Shown: positions 40,887 through 50,338, numbered from the stretch's first letter. The stretch is 64,000 bases of DNA from Mycobacterium sp. GA-0227b (GCF_001499855.1 NZ_LQIK01000034.1:62001-126000); one strand, 5' to 3'. Notes: a model not told the origin generated them from the sequence alone. Numbers and translations: made by a program.

Positions 40887-42002
40887 ATGAAGACGAACGC
40901 CGCCGTGCTGTGGGGACTCAACGAGCCTTGGAGCATCGAGGAGATCGACCTCGACGGGCCCAAGGAAGGTGAGGTCCTCGTCTCGTTCGAGGCCACCGGG
41001 CTGTGCCATTCGGACCACCACGTCGTCACCGGGGATTTCGCCGGTGTGCCGCTGCCGATCATCGGCGGACACGAAGGTGCCGGCATTGTCGCCGACGTCG
41101 GACCGGGAGTGCGCGATCTCAAGGTCGGCGACCACGTGGTCACCTCGTTCCTGCCTGCGTGCGGACGCTGCCGCTGGTGTGCCAGCGGGCATCAGAACCT
41201 GTGCGATCTCGGCGCCTTGATCCTGGTGGGACTGCAGGCCGACGGCACCTACCGGCGCAAGGTCCAAGGTAAAGACGTCGGCATCCTGTCGGGTGTCGGT
41301 AGCTTCTCCGAGTACGGCACGCTGTCGGAGGCCTCGGTCGTCAAGGTCGACGATGATCTGCCGCTTGCTCGGGCGTGCCTATTGGGCTGCGGTGTGATGA
41401 CCGGGTGGGGCTCGGCGGTCAACACGGCCGACGTCAGCCCGGGCGACACGGTGGTGATCATCGGCTGCGGCGGCATCGGCAGCGGCGCGATCCAGGGCGC
41501 GCGACTGGCGGGCGCGGAGCACATCGTCGTCGTGGACATCGTCGAATCCAAGCGGGACAAGGCATTTGAGTTCGGTGCCACGCATTTCGTCACCTCGATG
41601 GAGGAGGCCATGGCGTTGGTTGGTGAGCTGACCCGCGGCGTGATGGCGGATTCCGCGCTGTTGACGATGGGCGTGCTCGAGGGCCGGATGATCGACGAGG
41701 CGCTCAACGTCGTCCGCAAGGGCGGTGCGGTGGTGATGACCGCCATCGCGTCGATGGCCGACGTGACCCCGACGCTGTCGATGGCGATGATGACGCTGTT
41801 CCAGAAGCGGCTACAGGGCAGCCTGTACGGCGAGGCCAATCCGCGCGCCGACATCCCGCGGCTGCTCAACCTCTACCGCGACGGCAAGCTGCTGCTCGAC
41901 GAAACCGTCACGGCCGAATACAAACTCAACGACATCAACGAGGGCTACGACGACATGCTCGCCGGGCGCAACATCCGCGGCGTGATCATCCACGACCACT
42001 GA
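40887..42002 (+). CDS. NDMA-dependent (mycofactocin-type) zinc alcohol dehydrogenase
   Basis: The 371-residue protein belongs to the medium-chain zinc dehydrogenases with tightly held nicotinamide, like Rv0761c: MKTNAAVLWGLNEPWSIEEI, catalytic zinc residues in GLCHSDHHVV and GHEGAGIV, structural zinc cysteines CGRCRWCASGHQNLC and the nucleotide motif GCGGIGSGAIQGA. Enzymes of this group are linked to the redox cofactor mycofactocin (established for the family). Substrate unknown; sterol-derived or C/D-ring alcohols are possible given the position next to fadA6. It has its own leaderless promoter and ends 18 bases from the convergent fadA6. Confidence 0.88.
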   Translation: MKTNAAVLWGLNEPWSIEEIDLDGPKEGEVLVSFEATGLCHSDHHVVTGDFAGVPLPIIGGHEGAGIVADVGPGVRDLKVGDHVVTSFLPACGRCRWCASGHQNLCDLGALILVGLQADGTYRRKVQGKDVGILSGVGSFSEYGTLSEASVVKVDDDLPLARACLLGCGVMTGWGSAVNTADVSPGDTVVIIGCGGIGSGAIQGARLAGAEHIVVVDIVESKRDKAFEFGATHFVTSMEEAMALVGELTRGVMADSALLTMGVLEGRMIDEALNVVRKGGAVVMTAIASMADVTPTLSMAMMTLFQKRLQGSLYGEANPRADIPRLLNLYRDGKLLLDETVTAEYKLNDINEGYDDMLAGRNIRGVIIHDH

Positions 42003-42019
42003 CAGTTGGCCGCGCGGGA

Positions 42020-43180
42020 CTAGAGGCGCTCGATGATCGTGACGTTGGCCGTGCCGCCGCCCTCGCACATCGTCTGCAGGCCGTAGCGACCGCCGGTGCG
42101 CTCCAACGTGTTCAGCATCGTGGCGAACAACTTGGCGCCCGTTGCACCGAGTGGATGGCCGAGCGCGATCGCCCCGCCGCTGGGGTTGACCTTCGCGTGG
42201 TCGGCGCCGGTTTCCTTGAGCCACGCCATGACCACGGGGGCGAACGCCTCGTTGATCTCAACGGTGTCGATGTCCTCGATCGACAGGCCGGTCTTCTTCA
42301 ACGCGTACTCGGTCGCGGGAATCGGGCCCGTCAGCATGAACACGGGGTCGGCGCCGCGGGCACTGATGTGATGGATACGCGCGCGGGGCTTGAGGTTGTG
42401 TGCCTGCACTGCGTTCTCTGAGGCGAGCAGCACCGCGCTGGCGCCGTCGGAGATCTGGCTGGCCATCGCCGCGGTCAACCGGCCGCCGTCGACGAGGGTC
42501 TTCAGCCCGGCCATCTTTTCCAGCGAGGTATCACGCGGGCCCTCGTCGGTGACAAAGCCGGCCCCATCGACCGGGACCGGGATGATCTCGTTCTCGAAGT
42601 AGCCGGCGCGGATCGCCTCCTGCGCGCGCTGATGGCTTGCCAGCGAGTACTCCTCCATCTCTTCACGTGAGATGTTCCACTTCTCGGCGATCAACTCCGC
42701 GCCGCGGAACTGCGAGATCTCCTGGTCGCCGTAGCGATGCAGCCAGCTCTTGGATTCGTTTGTCGGAGAGGTGAATCCGTACTGCTCGCCGGCGGTCATC
42801 GCCGACGAGATCGGGATCTGGCTCATGTTCTGCATACCACCAGCGACGATCAGGTCGGCGGTGCCGGACATGATCGCCTGTGCGCCAAAGGAAATGGCCT
42901 GCTGGCTGGACCCACACTGGCGGTCGACGGTGACGCCGGGCACTTCCTCGGGGTAACCGGCGGCGAGCCACGACAACCTCGCGATGTTGCCGGCCTGCGG
43001 TCCGATTGCGTCGACGCAGCCGGCGATCACATCGTCGACGACACCCGGGTCGACGTCGACACGATCAAACAGCCCGCGCCACGCCGCGGCGCCGAGATCG
43101 ACGGGATGCACACCCGCCAGCGATCCGTTGCGCTTACCGACGGCAGTGCGTACGGCGTCAATGACATAGGCGTCAGGCAT
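42020..43180 (-). CDS. fadA6: thiolase FadA6
   Basis: FadA6 cleaves a beta-keto acyl-CoA produced after opening of rings C/D. The 386-residue protein has Cys89 in DRQCGSSQQA, NEAFAPVV, GGAIALGHPLGATG and the second Cys in TMCEGGGTANV, so it should be catalytically competent. The ATG lies eight bases inside the kstR2 3' end, making translational coupling likely. Last gene of the fadE30-ipdF-kstR2-fadA6 operon. Counterpart of Rv3556c. Confidence 0.94.
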   Translation of the reverse strand: MPDAYVIDAVRTAVGKRNGSLAGVHPVDLGAAAWRGLFDRVDVDPGVVDDVIAGCVDAIGPQAGNIARLSWLAAGYPEEVPGVTVDRQCGSSQQAISFGAQAIMSGTADLIVAGGMQNMSQIPISSAMTAGEQYGFTSPTNESKSWLHRYGDQEISQFRGAELIAEKWNISREEMEEYSLASHQRAQEAIRAGYFENEIIPVPVDGAGFVTDEGPRDTSLEKMAGLKTLVDGGRLTAAMASQISDGASAVLLASENAVQAHNLKPRARIHHISARGADPVFMLTGPIPATEYALKKTGLSIEDIDTVEINEAFAPVVMAWLKETGADHAKVNPSGGAIALGHPLGATGAKLFATMLNTLERTGGRYGLQTMCEGGGTANVTIIERL

Positions 43181-43784
43181 TGTCGGCTCCTTCTTTGGTG
43201 ATGCCGCCGAGAACGATCGACAGATATTGACGGCCGACGTCTTCGGCCGTGAGCGGACCGCCTGGCTGATACCAGCGGACCGAAACCCAGGTGGTGTCGC
43301 GGATGAACCGGTAGACCAGGTCGACATCGATGTCGGGCCGGAAGTAGCCCTCTTCGACCCCCTGGTTGAGCAGGTCCAGCCACATTTTGCGTTGCTCTTG
43401 GTTGCGCTTCTCGACATAGGAGAACCGCTCCTGACCCGCGAGCCGCTTCGCCTCGTCCTGGTAGATGACCACCTGGGCGTGCCGGTGCTCGATCGCCTCG
43501 AACGACGTCATGAACAGCCCTTTGAGCCGTTCCAGCGGATTGGGCTCGGTGTCGACGATCTCCTGGTAGCGCGCGAACAGCCAGTCGAGGAATCCGCGCA
43601 GCACCTCGTCGACCATCTCCTCCTTGGAGGCGAAGTGGTGGTAGAGGCTGCCGGAGAGGATGCCCGCCGAGTCAGCGATGTCGCGCACGGTGGTCGCGCG
43701 CAGGCCACGCTCGGCAAACATCGATGCGGCGAGCTCGAGAAGCTCGTCGCGTCGGCTCGCCGGCTGGCTCAGCGGTGAGGTCAT
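43173..43784 (-). CDS. kstR2: TetR-family repressor KstR2
   Basis: KstR2 represses the C/D-ring (HIP) genes and is released by HIP-CoA. The 203-residue protein has a TetR helix-turn-helix (GLRATTVRDIADSAGILSGS, then LYHHFASKEEMVDEVL) and a helical ligand domain. ATG 43784 overlaps the ipdF stop by four bases and gives the known length. It lies within the operon controlled by the operator at 45734-45747, so it should be autoregulated. In M. tuberculosis a PPE gene follows; here none is present. Confidence 0.95.
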   Translation of the reverse strand: MTSPLSQPASRRDELLELAASMFAERGLRATTVRDIADSAGILSGSLYHHFASKEEMVDEVLRGFLDWLFARYQEIVDTEPNPLERLKGLFMTSFEAIEHRHAQVVIYQDEAKRLAGQERFSYVEKRNQEQRKMWLDLLNQGVEEGYFRPDIDVDLVYRFIRDTTWVSVRWYQPGGPLTAEDVGRQYLSIVLGGITKEGADNA

Positions 43785-44569
43785 GCCCGTTGACTCGAAA
43801 CCGAAATGACCTCTCCAGTCAGGTAACTGGAGTACTCGCTGGCCAGGAACGCGATCGTGGCCGCGACTTCCCACGGCTCGGCCGCGCGCCCGAACGCCTC
43901 GCCTTCCGACAGCCGATCCAGCAGGTCCGACGAGCTGGTCTTCTCGAGGAACTTGTGCCGGGCAATGCTGGGCGACACGGCGTTGATCCGCACGCCGTAC
44001 TCGACGGCTTCGATCGCGCTGCACCGCGTCAACGCCATCACGCCGGCCTTGGCCGCGGCGTAATGCGACTGCGAATGCTGTGCGCGCCAACCCAGCACAC
44101 TGGCGTTGTTGACGATCACCCCGCCGTGGTCGGCTTCGCGGAAGTAGCGCAGCGCCGCCCGCGTCGCGCGCATCACCGACGTCAGCGTCACGTTGAGGAC
44201 ACGGTCCCATTCCTCGTCGGTCATGTCGACGACGGGGGTCTGGCCACCTAGACCGGCGTTGTTGACCAGCACGTCGAGTCGGCCCATCCGCGCGGTGGTC
44301 GACGCGATCAATGCATCGACCTGTGCGGTGGACGTCACGTCGCAGACCACACTCTCGACGCGCCCCAGCCCGAGTTCGGCCAACTGATCGCGGGTCTCAC
44401 CCAGTCGCCGCTCGTGATGGTCGGACACGACGACGTCGGCACCTTCGAGCAGCGCCCGTCGCGCCACCGCCGACCCGATCCCAGTGCCGGCCGCCGCGGT
44501 CACCACGACGACCTTTCCGGTTAGAATGCCGTGTCCGCCAATCTCTTTCGGAGCCTCAGCCAGGTTCAC
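43781..44569 (-). CDS. ipdF: short-chain dehydrogenase IpdF
   Basis: IpdF oxidises the 5-hydroxy group of the HIP-CoA intermediate in C/D-ring degradation. The 262-residue SDR has VTAAAGTGIGSAVARRALLE, NNAGLGG, catalytic NASVLGW and Tyr-x3-Lys in YAAAKAG. The GTG start (VNLAEAPKE) overlaps the fadE30 stop by GTGA and matches the length of Rv3559c; the reading up to 44686 would intrude into fadE30. Confidence 0.93.
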   Translation of the reverse strand: MNLAEAPKEIGGHGILTGKVVVVTAAAGTGIGSAVARRALLEGADVVVSDHHERRLGETRDQLAELGLGRVESVVCDVTSTAQVDALIASTTARMGRLDVLVNNAGLGGQTPVVDMTDEEWDRVLNVTLTSVMRATRAALRYFREADHGGVIVNNASVLGWRAQHSQSHYAAAKAGVMALTRCSAIEAVEYGVRINAVSPSIARHKFLEKTSSSDLLDRLSEGEAFGRAAEPWEVAATIAFLASEYSSYLTGEVISVSSQRA

Positions 44570-45717
44570 GCGCCTTTGACCTCCCTCGGTAGTCCGAGCA
44601 CGCGCTCGGCGATGATGTTGCGCTGCACCTCGTTGGACCCGCCGTAGATGGTGTCGGCGCGCGAGAACAGATAGAGCCGCTGCCATTCGTCGAAGTCGCC
44701 GTCGGTCAGCGTCAGCCCTTCCCGGCCGAGTACATCCATCGCGATCTCACCGAGTTCGCGATGCCAGTTGGCCCACAACAGCTTCGACACGTTGTCTTGC
44801 CCCGGCTGCTCGACATCCATCGTGGCCAGCGCATAAGACCGCATCGTGCGCAAACCCGCCCACGACCGCGTCAGCCGCTCGCGGATCAACGGATCATCAA
44901 CGGCGCCGGTGTGTTTCGCCAACTCCGCGACTCCCGACAGCTCGCGGGCATATTCAATCTGCTGGCCGAGCGTCGAGACGCCGCGCTCGAAGGTCAACGT
45001 GCCCATCGCCACCCGCCACCCGTCGCCGGGCTCACCGACCACCAGCGAGGCATCGGTGCGGGCATCGTCGAAGAACACCTCGTTGAACTCCGAGTCACCG
45101 GTCAGCTGCACGATCGGGCGGATCTCGACGCCCGGCTGGTCCAGCGGTACGAGCAGATACGACAGGCCCGCATGCCGCTTGGAGCCCTTCTCCGTGCGCG
45201 CGATGACGAAGCACCACTGCGCCCAGTGCGCCAGCGACGTCCATACCTTCTGGCCGTTGATGACCCACTGATCACCGTCGAGTTCGGCCGTCGTCGCCAC
45301 GTTGGCCAGATCGCTGCCTGCTCCGGGTTCGGAGTAGCCCTGACACCACAGCTCGGTGACATCGAGGATTCTCGGCAGGAACCGCTGCTGCTGCTCGGGG
45401 GTGCCGAAGGCGATCAACGTCGGGCCGAGCAATTCCTCACCGAAGTGGTTGACCTTGGCCGGGGCATTCGCGATCGCGTACTCCTCGTAGAACGCGACCC
45501 GGTGCGCGACCGACAATCCGCGACCGCCGTGCTCCTGCGGCCAGCCCAGGCACGTCAACCCGGCGGCCGCCAGGTGCTGGTTCCACGCCCGGCGTTCCTC
45601 GAACGCCTCGTGCTCCCGGCCCGGCCCGCCGAGGCCTTTCAGCGCCGCGTACTCCCCGACGAGGTTGTCGGCAAGCCAGCCACGGACCTCGGCCCGGAAC
45701 TCCTCGACCGTAATCAC
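44566..45717 (-). CDS. fadE30: acyl-CoA dehydrogenase FadE30
   Basis: FadE30 dehydrogenates the propionyl-CoA side chain of 5OH-HIP-CoA. The 383-residue protein has WCQGYSEPGAGSDLANVATT and VWTSLAHWAQWCFV, and the catalytic region ends YGGSNEVQRNIIAERVLGLP, typical of active family members. The GTG start is six bases from a TANNNT -10 beside the KstR2 operator. It leads the operon with ipdF, kstR2 and fadA6. Confidence 0.94.
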   Translation of the reverse strand: MITVEEFRAEVRGWLADNLVGEYAALKGLGGPGREHEAFEERRAWNQHLAAAGLTCLGWPQEHGGRGLSVAHRVAFYEEYAIANAPAKVNHFGEELLGPTLIAFGTPEQQQRFLPRILDVTELWCQGYSEPGAGSDLANVATTAELDGDQWVINGQKVWTSLAHWAQWCFVIARTEKGSKRHAGLSYLLVPLDQPGVEIRPIVQLTGDSEFNEVFFDDARTDASLVVGEPGDGWRVAMGTLTFERGVSTLGQQIEYARELSGVAELAKHTGAVDDPLIRERLTRSWAGLRTMRSYALATMDVEQPGQDNVSKLLWANWHRELGEIAMDVLGREGLTLTDGDFDEWQRLYLFSRADTIYGGSNEVQRNIIAERVLGLPREVKGA

Positions 45718-45723
45718 CCTTGT

Positions 45724-45729
45724 AGGCTA
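45724..45729 (-). promoter_or_regulatory. -10 of a leaderless transcript for fadE30
   Basis: On the minus strand TAGCCT lies six bases before the GTG at 45717 and five bases from the KstR2 palindrome. Confidence 0.55.
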
Positions 45730-45733
45730 ACCT

Positions 45734-45747
45734 ACCAAGCACTTGCT
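45734..45747. promoter_or_regulatory. KstR2 operator between fadE30 and fadD3
   Basis: ACCAAGCACTTGCT fits AnCAAGnnCTTGnT. It lies 17 bases from the fadE30 start and 18 from the fadD3 start, so one repressor dimer pair can silence both directions. Confidence 0.92.
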
Positions 45748-45764
45748 TTGTTAGAGGAGCGTCA

Positions 45765-47318
45765 ATGACTGGCGATCGGCGGACCATTCCGGAGGTCTTG
45801 GACCGGATCGCCGACCGGTTTTCCGGCCACAATGCGCTGGTCACAGAGGATCGCACAATCAAATACGCCGAGCTGCGCGATGAAGTCCGCCGCGCGGCCG
45901 CGGCGATGATCCAGCTCGGAATCAAGTCCGGCGACCGGGTCGCGATCTGGTCTCCGAACACCTGGCACTGGGTGGTGGCATGCCTGGCCACGCACTACGC
46001 CGGCGGCGTCATGGTCCCGCTGAACACGCGCTACACCGCCAGCGAGGCCACCGACATCCTGGCCCGCACCAACGCCCCGCTGCTGTTCGCCTCCGGTGAG
46101 TTTCTCGGGGCCGACAAGGCCGCGTCCGTGGATCGCGACGCGTTACCCGACCTGCAGCACGTGGTGCGCGTGCCGATCGAGAAGGACGACGGCACCTGGG
46201 ACGAATTCATGGCTGAGGGAAAGGACCTCGACGAGGTCGACGCCCGCGCCGCCGCCGTCGCGCCCGACGACGTGTCCGACATCCTGTTCACGTCGGGCAC
46301 GACGGGGCGCAGCAAGGGCGTGCTGTGCGCGCATCGGCAGTCGCTGGACGCATCCGCCGCGTGGGCCGCCTGCGGCCAACTCACCAGCGACGACCGCTAT
46401 CTCTGCATCAACCCGTTCTTCCACAACTTCGGCTACAAGGCGGGCATTCTGACTTGTCTGCAGACCGGCGCGACGCTCATCCCCCAGCTGACATTCGACC
46501 CGGTGCAGGCGATGGCCGCGGTGGCCGAGCACCGCATCACCGTGCTGCCCGGTCCGCCGACCATCTATCAGACTCTGCTCGATCACCCGAAACGTGCCGA
46601 CTACGACCTGAGTTCGCTGCGCTTCGCCGTCACGGGCGCGGCGACGATCCCGGTGGTGCTCATCGAACGCATGCAGAACGAACTCGACATCGACATCGTG
46701 CTGACCGCGTACGGGCTGACCGAGGCGAGCGGGTTCGGCACGATGTGCCGTGCCGACGACGACGCGGTCACCGTCGCCACCACGTCGGGCCGGCCGATCG
46801 CGGATTTCGAACTGCGCATCGATGATCCGGCCGCTGACGGTACGGGTGAGGTGCTGCTGCGCGGTCCTAACGTGATGCTCGGGTACCTCGATGATCCCGA
46901 GGCGACTGCAGCGGCGATCGATTCCGACGGCTGGTTGCACACCGGTGACGTCGGCACTGTCGACGAGAACGGCAACCTGCGCATCACGGACCGGCTCAAG
47001 GACATGTACATCTGCGGCGGGTTCAACGTCTATCCGGCCGAGATCGAGCAGGTCCTGGCCCGCCTCGACGGCGTCGCCGAATCCGCTGTGATTGGCGTCC
47101 CCGACGAACGACTGGGCGAAGTCGGCAAGGCATTCATCGTCACCAAGCCCGGTGTCGAACTAGATGAAGAAGGCGTAATCGCTTACACCCGAGAGCATCT
47201 CGCGAACTTCAAGACACCCCGGGCGGTGGAGTTCCTGGATGCGCTACCGCGTAACCCGGGTGGCAAAGTGGTCAAGCCGCTATTGCGGCAACACAGTGAG
47301 AGGACTGGGTCTTCCTGA
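45765..47318 (+). CDS. fadD3: HIP-CoA synthetase FadD3
   Basis: FadD3 activates the perhydroindane propionate HIP with ATP and CoA, the entry step of C/D-ring degradation and the source of the KstR2 ligand. The 517-residue protein has the AMP-binding P-loop ILFTSGTTGRSKGVL, the TAYGLTEASGFGTMC motif and the hinge/C-terminal motif YICGGFNVYPAEIE, with a late NPGGKVVKP lysine. An AGAGGAG site precedes the ATG. It starts the fadD3-fadE31-fadE32-fadE33 operon. Confidence 0.95.
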   Translation: MTGDRRTIPEVLDRIADRFSGHNALVTEDRTIKYAELRDEVRRAAAAMIQLGIKSGDRVAIWSPNTWHWVVACLATHYAGGVMVPLNTRYTASEATDILARTNAPLLFASGEFLGADKAASVDRDALPDLQHVVRVPIEKDDGTWDEFMAEGKDLDEVDARAAAVAPDDVSDILFTSGTTGRSKGVLCAHRQSLDASAAWAACGQLTSDDRYLCINPFFHNFGYKAGILTCLQTGATLIPQLTFDPVQAMAAVAEHRITVLPGPPTIYQTLLDHPKRADYDLSSLRFAVTGAATIPVVLIERMQNELDIDIVLTAYGLTEASGFGTMCRADDDAVTVATTSGRPIADFELRIDDPAADGTGEVLLRGPNVMLGYLDDPEATAAAIDSDGWLHTGDVGTVDENGNLRITDRLKDMYICGGFNVYPAEIEQVLARLDGVAESAVIGVPDERLGEVGKAFIVTKPGVELDEEGVIAYTREHLANFKTPRAVEFLDALPRNPGGKVVKPLLRQHSERTGSS

Positions 47319-48442
47319 TGGACCTGAACTTCGACGACGCCACCCTGGCCTTTCAGGCCGAGGTGCGCGAGTTCCTGGCGAACAACAAGGACTCGTTCCC
47401 GACGAAGTCCTACGACACGGCCGAGGGTTTCGAACAGCATCGACATTGGGACAAGGTGCTTTTCGATGCCGGCCTGTCGGTCATCACCTGGCCCGAGAAG
47501 TACGGTGGCCGCGACGCGACCCTGCTGCAGTGGGTCGTCTACGAGGAGGAGTACTTCCGCGCCGGCGCGCCGGGTCGCGCCAGCGCCAACGGCACGTCGA
47601 TGTTGGCGCCGACGTTGTTCGCGCACGGCACCGAAGAGCAGCTCGATCGCGTGCTGCCGAAAATGGCCACCGGCGAGGAAATCTGGGCGCAGGCTTGGTC
47701 GGAGCCGGAATCCGGCAGCGACCTGGCATCCCTGCGCTCGACCGCGAGGAAAACCGACGGAGGCTGGCTGCTCAACGGGCAGAAGATCTGGAGTTCCCGG
47801 GCGCCGTTCGGCGAGCGGGCGTTCGGCCTGTTCCGTTCCGATCCCGAGGCACAGCGTCACAAGGGCCTGACGTACTTCATGTTCGACCTCAAGGCCGACG
47901 GCGTCACGGTGCGTCCCATCGCACAGTTGGGCGGCGACACCGGGTTCGGCGAGATCTTCCTCGACGACGTGTTCGTTCCCGACAACGATGTCATCGGCGA
48001 GGTGCACGACGGGTGGCGCGCGGCGATGAGCACCTCGAGCAACGAGCGCGGCATGTCGTTGCGCAGCCCCGCCCGCTTCCTGGCGCCGGCTGAACGGTTG
48101 GTGGCCGAATGGGCCAGGGACCGCGACCCCGCGTACGCCGACCGGGTCGCCGACGCCTGGATCAAGGCGCAGGCGTACCGTTTGCACACGTTCGGGACCG
48201 TGACGCGCGTGGCCGCTGGCGGTGAGTTGGGCGCCGAGTCGTCGGTGACCAAAGTGTTCTGGTCGGACCTCGACGTCGCGATCCACCAGACCGCACTCGA
48301 CCTGCGCGGCGCCGACGGTGAGCTCGTCGACAAGTGGACCGACGGCCTGCTGTTCGCGCTCGGCGGACCGATCTACGCCGGCACCAACGAGATTCAGCGC
48401 AACATCATCGCCGAGCGCCTCCTGGGACTTCCCCGAAAGTAG
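47318..48442 (+). CDS. fadE31: acyl-CoA dehydrogenase FadE31
   Basis: The 374-residue protein is the full-length, flavin-binding partner in the HIP-pathway heteromeric acyl-CoA dehydrogenases, in which it pairs with FadE32 or FadE33 (family knowledge). It has AQAWSEPESGSDLASLRSTA and the C-terminal YAGTNEIQRNIIAERLLGLP. The ATG shares one base with the fadD3 stop (TGATG). Confidence 0.93.
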   Translation: MDLNFDDATLAFQAEVREFLANNKDSFPTKSYDTAEGFEQHRHWDKVLFDAGLSVITWPEKYGGRDATLLQWVVYEEEYFRAGAPGRASANGTSMLAPTLFAHGTEEQLDRVLPKMATGEEIWAQAWSEPESGSDLASLRSTARKTDGGWLLNGQKIWSSRAPFGERAFGLFRSDPEAQRHKGLTYFMFDLKADGVTVRPIAQLGGDTGFGEIFLDDVFVPDNDVIGEVHDGWRAAMSTSSNERGMSLRSPARFLAPAERLVAEWARDRDPAYADRVADAWIKAQAYRLHTFGTVTRVAAGGELGAESSVTKVFWSDLDVAIHQTALDLRGADGELVDKWTDGLLFALGGPIYAGTNEIQRNIIAERLLGLPRK

Positions 48443-48446
48443 TCAT

Positions 48447-49400
48447 ATGAACTTCGAATTGGACGAACAGCAGCGCGACTTCGCGGCCAGTATCGACGCC
48501 GCGCTGGGCGCCGCCGACCTGCCGGGTGCGATCCGGGCGTGGGCGGCGGGTGACACGGCGCCCGGCCGCAAGGTGTGGGCGCAGTTGACCGACCTCGGCG
48601 TCACCGCACTCGTGGTGCCGGAGAAGTACGACGGTATCGAGGCCCACCCGGTGGATCTGGTCGTCGCCACCGAACGGCTCGGCCGGTGGTGCGTGCCGGG
48701 TCCGGTCGTCGAATCCATCGCGGTCGCACCCATTCTGCTCGCCGACGACGAGCGCAGCGCCGCGCTGGCCGCCGGCGAGCTGATCGCCACCGTCGCCCTG
48801 CCACCGCACGTGCCCTACGCCGTCGACGCCGATACTGCCGGACTGATCCTGATGGCCGACAACAGCGAGGTACGCGAGGGCGCCGCAGGTGCGCGCCACG
48901 AGTCCGTGGACCCGAGCCGAAAGCTGTTCGATGTCAGCGCTTCCGGCGATGCCAAGCCGGCCGATGTCGCACGAGCCTATGAGTTCGGCGTGTTGGCGAC
49001 GGCGGCGCAACTGGTCGGCGCCGGGCAGGCGATGCTCGACATGTCGGTCGAATACGCCAAACAGCGCAGCCAGTTCGGCAAGGTGATCGGTACCTATCAG
49101 GCGATCAAGCACAAGCTCGCCGATGTTCACGTCGCCGTCGAACTAGCCCGTCCGCTGGTGTACGGCGCGGCACTCTCGCTGGCCGACAATTCACCCGACA
49201 CCGCGCGGGACGTCAGCGCCGCCAAGGCCGCTGCGGCCGACGCCGCACTGCTGGCGGCGCGGTCGGCGCTGCAGACGCACGGCGCGATCGGGTTCACCCA
49301 GGAGCACGACCTGTCGCTGTGGCTGCTGCGCGTTCAGGCGCTGCGCTCGGCGTGGGGCGATCCGTCCATGCACCGTCGGCGGGTATTGGAGGCCTTGTGA
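48447..49400 (+). CDS. fadE32: acyl-CoA dehydrogenase-like subunit FadE32
   Basis: The 317-residue protein is short for an acyl-CoA dehydrogenase, as expected of the partner subunit. Visible family features are FELDEQQRDFAASIDAAL, EYAKQRSQFGKVIGTYQAI and THGAIGFTQEHDLSLWLLR. It starts four bases after the fadE31 stop and ends overlapping fadE33 (GTGA). Confidence 0.92.
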   Translation: MNFELDEQQRDFAASIDAALGAADLPGAIRAWAAGDTAPGRKVWAQLTDLGVTALVVPEKYDGIEAHPVDLVVATERLGRWCVPGPVVESIAVAPILLADDERSAALAAGELIATVALPPHVPYAVDADTAGLILMADNSEVREGAAGARHESVDPSRKLFDVSASGDAKPADVARAYEFGVLATAAQLVGAGQAMLDMSVEYAKQRSQFGKVIGTYQAIKHKLADVHVAVELARPLVYGAALSLADNSPDTARDVSAAKAAAADAALLAARSALQTHGAIGFTQEHDLSLWLLRVQALRSAWGDPSMHRRRVLEAL

Positions 49401-50338
49401 CCGAAGAACGTCAACTGCTTCGCGAGACGGTGGCCGCGCTGGTCGACAAGCACGCGTCGCCGGCGGCCGTGCGCGAGGCGATGGAATCCGAACGCGGATA
49501 CGACGAGTCGCTGTGGAAGCTGCTGTGCGAGCAGGTCGGTGCGGCGGCCCTCGTCGTGCCCGAGGAGCTCGGCGGCGCGGGCGGTGAACTCGCCGACGCG
49601 GCCGTTGTGCTCGAGGAACTCGGCAAGGCTCTGGTGCCGACGCCGTTGCTCGGCACCACGCTCGCGGAGTTGGCACTGCTGGCCGCGGACGAACCGGACA
49701 CCGACTCGCTGGAGGGCCTCGCCGAAGGCGTCAAACTCGGCGCCGTCGTATTCGATGCCGACCACGTGGTCAACGGCGATGTCGCCGACGTGGTGATCGC
49801 CGCCGACGGCGACCGGTTGTCCAGGTGGACCCGGTTCACCGCCGAGCGAGTCGACGCGATGGATATGACGCGCCGGCTGGCCCGCCTGGAACCGCAGGAG
49901 AGCGCCGACATCGGCGCCGACCCGGGCCTTGCCGACACCGCCGCGCTGCTGCTTGCCGCCGAGCAAATCGGTACCGCCACCCGATGTCTCGACCTCACCG
50001 TGCAGTACACCAAGGACCGGGTTCAGTTCGGCAGGCCCATCGGCAGTTTCCAGGCGCTCAAGCATCGGATGGCCGACCTTTATGTCGCCGTGCAGTCCGC
50101 GCGGGCCGTCGTGGATGAGGCGCTCGCCACGCCGTCACCGACTTCGGCTGCGCTGGCCCGGTTCTCGGCCAGCGAGGCGTTCACCAAGGTGGCCGCCGAA
50201 GCCGTGCAGATGCACGGTGGTATCGCGATCACCTGGGAGCACGACATCCAGCTGTACTTCAAGCGGGCGCACGGCAGTGCGCAGCTGCTCGGACCACCGC
50301 GTGACTATTTGCGGCGGCTCGAATCCGAAGTGTTCTAG
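49397..50338 (+). CDS. fadE33: acyl-CoA dehydrogenase-like subunit FadE33
   Basis: The 313-residue paralogue of FadE32 has AAALVVPEELGGAGGELADA, QYTKDRVQFGRPIGSFQAL and MHGGIAITWEHDIQLYFKR. It is thought to form an alternative heterocomplex with FadE31. The GTG start at 49397 overlaps fadE32. The last codons and stop (GTG TTC TAG) adjoin a possible aspB promoter. Confidence 0.92.
   Translation: MTEERQLLRETVAALVDKHASPAAVREAMESERGYDESLWKLLCEQVGAAALVVPEELGGAGGELADAAVVLEELGKALVPTPLLGTTLAELALLAADEPDTDSLEGLAEGVKLGAVVFDADHVVNGDVADVVIAADGDRLSRWTRFTAERVDAMDMTRRLARLEPQESADIGADPGLADTAALLLAAEQIGTATRCLDLTVQYTKDRVQFGRPIGSFQALKHRMADLYVAVQSARAVVDEALATPSPTSAALARFSASEAFTKVAAEAVQMHGGIAITWEHDIQLYFKRAHGSAQLLGPPRDYLRRLESEVF

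Noticed and set aside
43784..44569. Possible separate promoter or KstR2 site directly before kstR2
   Set aside because: No AnCAAGnnCTTGnT match is present; kstR2 overlaps ipdF by four bases and is best explained as part of the fadE30 operon.
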